From JBBIII01 sp037446575 (GTDB lineage Bacteria > Bacteroidota > Ignavibacteria > UBA10030): a stretch of 9,550 nucleotides of DNA. Location: positions 1 through 9,550 of the forward strand of contig JBBIII010000087.1 in NCBI GenBank assembly GCA_037446575.1, given 5' to 3'. Positions 6,467-9,550 of this stretch are shown here, in pieces. Position 1 is the first letter of the stretch; the number at the start of each line of letters is the position of its first letter. The position numbers and the translations under genes were made by a program. The notes below the pieces were generated by a model that saw nothing but the letters and a program-made list of their open reading frames with translations, did not search any database and was not told where the DNA came from.

Positions 6467-6970
6467 TTATTTTCTGCCGCCGCGATTTCCTTTTGCACCA
6501 GTACCATCGTTATTACCACTACCTGTACCCGCACTTTTTCCAGCGCCGAAACCAGTTCCGTCTTTTGGACCAATTCCTTTATTACCTGTTCCATCGCCGG
6601 GTCCATAACCTTTGCCACTCTTGGCTTGATTTTTCTTTCCGACTTTCTTGCCTTGGTTATCGCATACACCATCGCCGTCTTCATCAACAAATGCTGGGCC
6701 TTGCTTGGTTTTTGTCATTTCTTTTGTCATTGTTTTTGTCTGCTCGCCCTCGCTCTTTGTCATTTCTTTTGTCATTGTTTTTGTTTGCTCGCCCTCGCTC
6801 TTTGTTTTTTCTTTTGTCATTGTTTTTGTTTGTACGCCTTCTTTCGTCATTTCCTTTGTTTGGACAGACGATTTTGCTTTTTCCTGTGTCTTTTCTTGGG
6901 TCGCCGTTTGAGCTATACCAATTGAAATAGCAAGAATAAGCACTATTGCTAAAGTGATTATGCGTTTCAT
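6467..6970 (-). CDS. secreted repeat protein with DEDGDGVCD loop and Gly-rich tail
   Basis: Exported low-complexity protein, 167 aa, in four parts. The signal peptide is 1-20 (ending GIA), with Gln21 as the first mature residue. A Lys/Thr/Glu/Met repeat region spans about 37-87, built on a 15-residue unit QTKTMTKEMTKSEGE present 2.7 times plus a decayed copy; it should be helical or disordered. FVDEDGDGVCDN (94-105) has Asp96, Asp98, Asp100 and Asp104 spaced like a calcium loop, and Cys103 is the only cysteine. The Gly-rich basic tail (118-167) has three DGTG units (126, 137, 155) with PGDGTGN and PKDGTGFG, ending RGGRK. It has no predicted enzyme domain. The ATG has AAAGGA 8 nt upstream. It is first in the minus-strand envelope cluster, with a candidate sigma-54 promoter about 63 bp before the start codon and a hairpin after its stop. 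The function is unknown. A surface-attached metal-binding or matrix protein is a guess. Confidence 0.87.
   Translation of the reverse strand: MKRIITLAIVLILAISIGIAQTATQEKTQEKAKSSVQTKEMTKEGVQTKTMTKEKTKSEGEQTKTMTKEMTKSEGEQTKTMTKEMTKTKQGPAFVDEDGDGVCDNQGKKVGKKNQAKSGKGYGPGDGTGNKGIGPKDGTGFGAGKSAGTGSGNNDGTGAKGNRGGRK
6711..6845 (-). repeat. 45-bp in-frame tandem repeat
   Basis: Three adjacent units at 6711-6755, 6756-6800 and 6801-6845. The first two differ by a single base (6740 C versus 6785 T). The third has diverged at several positions, mostly at its end, and a decayed partial copy follows. Each unit encodes 15 residues, so copy-number change keeps the reading frame. Near-identity of two copies suggests recent expansion. 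Confidence 0.9.
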
Positions 6971-7032
6971 TTTATTTATCCTTTCTTTTTATTATTGATA
7001 ATTTATTAATTAAAAATTCTGTAATCTACTTA

Positions 7033-7049
7033 TACAATCGGTATGCCAA
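7033..7049 (-). promoter_or_regulatory. candidate sigma-54 (-24/-12) promoter
   Basis: The minus strand reads TTGGCAT-ACCGA-TTGTA, to be compared with TTGGCAC-GNNNN-TTGCA. The GG and the -12 element have the right spacing. The mismatches are at the last base of the -24 box, the following G, and C to T at -12. The start point would fall near 7021, giving a leader of about 50 nt before the ATG at 6970. An NtrC-type activator is encoded about 1.1 kb upstream on the same strand. Confidence 0.4.
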
Positions 7050-7106
7050 AAAGATAATCGTGAATTTAATTAATAATTGAAGGTTTCAGCTATATCAGGA
7101 AAAGGG

Positions 7107-7147
7107 TTCGACAATATTGCCGAAGCTTAGACGGCAAAACTGTCGAA
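7107..7147. promoter_or_regulatory. paired inverted 16-bp sites: activator region and/or terminator
   Basis: TTCGACAATATTGCCG (7107-7122) is repeated in reverse orientation at 7132-7147 (reading TTCGACAGTTTTGCCG on the minus strand), matching at 14 of 16 positions. In addition, 7107-7124 is itself nearly palindromic, with an exact CAATATTG core. As RNA the two copies form a hairpin starting 6 nt after the patatin stop, but the stem has mismatches and the following CCCTTTTCC is a poor T-run. As DNA it is centred about 105 bp upstream of the predicted start of the sigma-54 promoter, a usual place for an activator site. Both readings remain open. Confidence 0.5.
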
Positions 7148-7153
7148 ATACTA

Positions 7154-8074
7154 TTACGATTTATGAAAAAAAGAAAAGAAGGATTTGCGAAGTAATTTAT
7201 CTATCTGATGTAAGTTTTCTTCTACTGTTTGCTCACCGGCTTTTATACATTGATTAATTGTGTAAAACTCATTCCATTTGATGAAGCCAACGTCAGGAGC
7301 AAGGACGCAATCTGCTTGTTTTAAATATAGATTATTAAGCGCGCGACTTGTAATATCATTAGAGCGAAGTAATGTTTGATATCCATGATTTGGATTTTCA
7401 AAGTTGCCAAGATTTTTGCGCACATCCACTGCAATGATTAAATTTTTTGAAAGTAATCGAGCGGCGTGGATTGGAATTGTGCTGGTTACCGTTCCATCAA
7501 TTAAAAGTCGGGAATTGTATTCAATAGGAGCTACGATACCTGGCACTGCCGAGCTTGCTGTTACTGCTATGATTATTGATCCATCCGTAAATAATATTTC
7601 TTCACCCGAAATTAAATCGCAGGCAACAGCCGCGAAACGAATTGGAAGCGCTTGAATTTCACATTCATCTAAAAGCATTCGCATAGATTCCAGTAAAGTT
7701 GTGCGTGCAAATGCGCCGTTGCTTAACATTGTTTTGGAAATCAAATATCTCTTCTTCAGATGTGCAGTGAACCTTTCTAACAAAGAATTTTTAGACTTAT
7801 TATTGATTTCGGAAAATTGTTCTAAACCAATTTTCTTAAAATAATCACTCTGTAAAAATTTTCTGACTTTAGCTTCAACAGCTTGCGCGCTTTTTAGTTG
7901 GGCATACATTCCGCCTACAACCGCCCCCATGCTTGTTCCTACAATTAAATCGGGAATAAAATTATGCTTTTCTAACGCTTTCAACGCGCCGATATGAGCT
8001 AATCCGCGCGCGCCACCTCCGCTTAATACAAGTGTGAAAGGGAAACGTCTATTTCTTTTGAAAAGAAACTTCAT
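7154..8074 (-). CDS. patatin-like phospholipase, RssA/YchK type
   Basis: Serine acyl-hydrolase of the bacterial patatin family, 306 aa, close to the roughly 300 aa of RssA-type proteins. The oxyanion-hole motif GGGARGLAHIG is at 19-29. The nucleophile is Ser48 in GTSMG, followed by AVVGG. The catalytic Asp193 lies in LLIDGT, where many members have DGG or DGA. The segment ASSAVPGIVAPI (173-184) before it is also typical. There is no signal peptide or membrane helix, and the basic N-terminus (KRNRR) may favour membrane contact. The natural substrate is unknown; membrane phospholipids or lysolipids are plausible from the family. The ATG at 8074 has no Shine-Dalgarno. It begins 41 bp after the sigma-54 activator gene on the same strand, so the two are likely cotranscribed. 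It is followed by the inverted-site region at 7107-7147. Confidence 0.9.
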   Translation of the reverse strand: MKFLFKRNRRFPFTLVLSGGGARGLAHIGALKALEKHNFIPDLIVGTSMGAVVGGMYAQLKSAQAVEAKVRKFLQSDYFKKIGLEQFSEINNKSKNSLLERFTAHLKKRYLISKTMLSNGAFARTTLLESMRMLLDECEIQALPIRFAAVACDLISGEEILFTDGSIIIAVTASSAVPGIVAPIEYNSRLLIDGTVTSTIPIHAARLLSKNLIIAVDVRKNLGNFENPNHGYQTLLRSNDITSRALNNLYLKQADCVLAPDVGFIKWNEFYTINQCIKAGEQTVEENLHQIDKLLRKSFFSFFHKS

Positions 8075-8115
8075 TTTAGATATTGCTATAATTATGCTGA
8101 GCTAAATAACTTTAT

Positions 8116-9498
8116 TCATTTCACGCCCCACTTTTTCAACCGGTAGCGTAGATTTCTTTCTGAAATGCCGAGAGATTTAGCCGCTTTTGATTGATTATTG
8201 TTGTAAGTATTTAAAGCTTCGAAAATCATTTCTTTTTCAACGCGTTCTACTTCATCAATAAGTGAAATCCTCTTTTGTGTTGTTGTTAGATTTTCTTCAC
8301 TTTGTTTTTCTTTAAGATTTGCCGGAAGATCATCGGTCAAAATAATATTTTTACGAGAAAGCACGATTGCACGTTGAACAATATTTTGGAGTTCTCTGAC
8401 ATTACCCGGATAATCATATCGAAGTAATAATTCCCAAGCTTCTTTTGAAAAGTTTAACTTGGTTTTTCGATTTTCTTTTGCATAAAGAGAAAGGAAGTAT
8501 TCTAATAAGGGCGCGATATCTTGTCGTCGTTTCCGTAGCGGTAGTATTTCTATATTTACAACGTTTAATCTGTAATACAAATCTTCTCGGAAGTTGCCAT
8601 TCTTTATAGCTTCATCTAAATTTTTATTCGTCGCAGAAATTATGCGTACGTCCACATCAATTATCTCGTTGCCGCCAATTCTTTCTATCTGGCGTTCTTG
8701 TAAAACACGCAACAATTTTACCTGAGTTGATAAGGGAATATCGCCAATCTCGTCTAAAAAAATTGTTCCACCATTGGCTATTTCAAATCTTCCTCGCCGC
8801 TGTTTATCTGCGCCTGTAAATGATCCTTTTTCGTGACCGAATAATTCGCTTTCTAACAGATTTTCATTCAATGCTGCGCAATTGACCGCAATAAAGGGAT
8901 TTTCTTTTCTATCGCTTGTAAAATGTATTGCTTTAGCTATCAATTCCTTGCCTGTTCCGCTTTCGCCTCGTATTAACACAGATGCCGAACTTTGCGCTAC
9001 TCTTCCCGCAGTGTTGATTGCTTTTTCCATTTCTTCGGATTGCGAAATAATTCCTGAGAAAGAAAATTTATCCGTAAGTTGTTCACGTAATATTTTATTT
9101 TCCGATTTTAGATTTTGTAACTCTTCAATTCTTTTAAGCAGCACATCTAATTCGTCTAAATTAATCGGCTTAGTGATGTAATCATAAGCGCCCTCGCGTA
9201 TCGCTTCTACTGCGCCTTCAATTGTGCCGAATGCAGTCATTATTACTACGGTAACTTCAGGGTTCAGCCCTTTAATTTCTTTTAAAAGTTCAAAGCCGGT
9301 TTTATCCGGCATTTTGTAATCTGTAAGAATTACATCAATAGAATTCTTATTAAAAATCTTTATTGCGTTTGAATATGAATTCGCTTCAAAAACAGAGAAA
9401 TTATTTTTTCTTAAATAACCGCCGAGAACTTGGAGCTGTGAAGCTTCGTCATCTACAATAAGAATAGTTAGCGAATCTGTGCGTTGTTTAGTTTTCAT
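8116..9498 (-). CDS. sigma-54-dependent response regulator, NtrC family
   Basis: Transcription activator that uses ATP to open sigma-54 promoters when phosphorylated, 460 aa, the usual length for the family. The receiver domain (about 10-125) has acidic Asp16/Asp17, phospho-acceptor Asp60 in LTDYKMP, Thr88 and Lys110. The AAA+ domain (about 148-380) has Walker A GESGTGKE (178-185), the sigma-54 contact loop GSFTGA (225-230, Ser for the more common Ala) and Walker B GGTIFLDEIGD (243-253). It also has the arginine-finger region NFREDLYYRLN. A Fis-type helix-turn-helix ends the protein (about 433-460, NQSKAAKSLGISERNLRYRLKKWG). All key residues look present, so it should be active. The ATG at 9498 has no clear ribosome binding site and the 52 bases upstream show no convincing promoter. 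The patatin gene follows after 41 bp. The probable partner kinase is the PAS kinase at 2190-4205. Confidence 0.95.
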   Translation of the reverse strand: MKTKQRTDSLTILIVDDEASQLQVLGGYLRKNNFSVFEANSYSNAIKIFNKNSIDVILTDYKMPDKTGFELLKEIKGLNPEVTVVIMTAFGTIEGAVEAIREGAYDYITKPINLDELDVLLKRIEELQNLKSENKILREQLTDKFSFSGIISQSEEMEKAINTAGRVAQSSASVLIRGESGTGKELIAKAIHFTSDRKENPFIAVNCAALNENLLESELFGHEKGSFTGADKQRRGRFEIANGGTIFLDEIGDIPLSTQVKLLRVLQERQIERIGGNEIIDVDVRIISATNKNLDEAIKNGNFREDLYYRLNVVNIEILPLRKRRQDIAPLLEYFLSLYAKENRKTKLNFSKEAWELLLRYDYPGNVRELQNIVQRAIVLSRKNIILTDDLPANLKEKQSEENLTTTQKRISLIDEVERVEKEMIFEALNTYNNNQSKAAKSLGISERNLRYRLKKWGVK

Positions 9499-9550
9499 GC
9501 TAAAGTGAATATAATAACAAGCTGAATAAAAAGCTAAGTGTAAAAAAGAA

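Noticed and set aside
6378..6930. Several plus-strand and alternate-frame open stretches over the secreted repeat protein
   Set aside because: Their Phe/Cys/Leu-rich compositions come from reading the Lys/Thr/Glu and Gly-rich repeats backwards. The minus-strand gene has a signal peptide, a ribosome binding site and a motif shared with its neighbour.
7404..9181. Plus-strand frames inside the patatin and regulator genes (7404-7655, 8882-9181)
   Set aside because: They are antisense to catalytic motifs of the two conserved genes and have no support of their own.
1..9550. CRISPR arrays, tRNA genes, insertion sequences and toxin-antitoxin pairs
   Set aside because: None was found. The only tandem repeat is coding and has no spacers, and no cloverleaf or transposase is visible.

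Overview
The window is AT-rich, densely packed bacterial DNA. It probably comes from the Bacteroidota/Ignavibacteria-Chlorobi side of the tree. That placement is an inference from three things. All four exported proteins have a predicted signal peptidase I site followed directly by Gln, the Bacteroidota 'Q-rule'. The genome uses small outer-membrane barrels with terminal Phe. It also carries a PAS-containing NtrB-like kinase and a sigma-54 activator. Several genes have clear Shine-Dalgarno sequences (GAGGA, AGGAG, AAAGG, AGAGG), which is less typical of core Bacteroidetes and fits a deeper branch such as Ignavibacteria. No rRNA, tRNA, CRISPR array, transposase or phage gene was seen.

Layout. 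Positions 1-359 are non-coding and hold a 12-bp inverted repeat, an imperfect hairpin and a CGCAAAG-type interspersed repeat. Next, on the plus strand, come cysK (360-1274), a small conserved-looking protein close behind it (1298-1660), and a second small unknown protein (1825-2181). The latter converges on a long minus-strand membrane histidine kinase (2190-4205). Divergent from the kinase is a plus-strand outer-membrane protein (4425-5111). It ends in a strong hairpin shared with a converging minus-strand envelope cluster.

The envelope cluster (6970 down to 5153, minus strand) encodes two small secreted proteins and an outer-membrane beta-barrel. Each secreted protein has one acidic DEDGDG[IV]CD loop with its only cysteine, followed by a Gly/Lys/Arg-rich tail. 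The second small gene and the barrel overlap by ATGA. The barrel gene is interrupted by exactly 100 Ns, so its true length and continuity are unknown. Upstream of the first gene is a plausible -24/-12 (sigma-54) promoter. About 80-100 bp further up is a pair of inverted 16-bp sites that could be an activator-binding region, a terminator, or both.

Further up on the same strand are a patatin-like phospholipase (7154-8074) and, 41 bp before it, an NtrC-family sigma-54-dependent response regulator (8116-9498). The working model, which is inference, is that the PAS kinase and the NtrC-type regulator form a two-component pair split by about 4 kb. In this model they control envelope genes, with the DEDGDG-Cys protein/barrel cluster as the most likely local target. 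The cysteine-biosynthesis end of the window looks unrelated.
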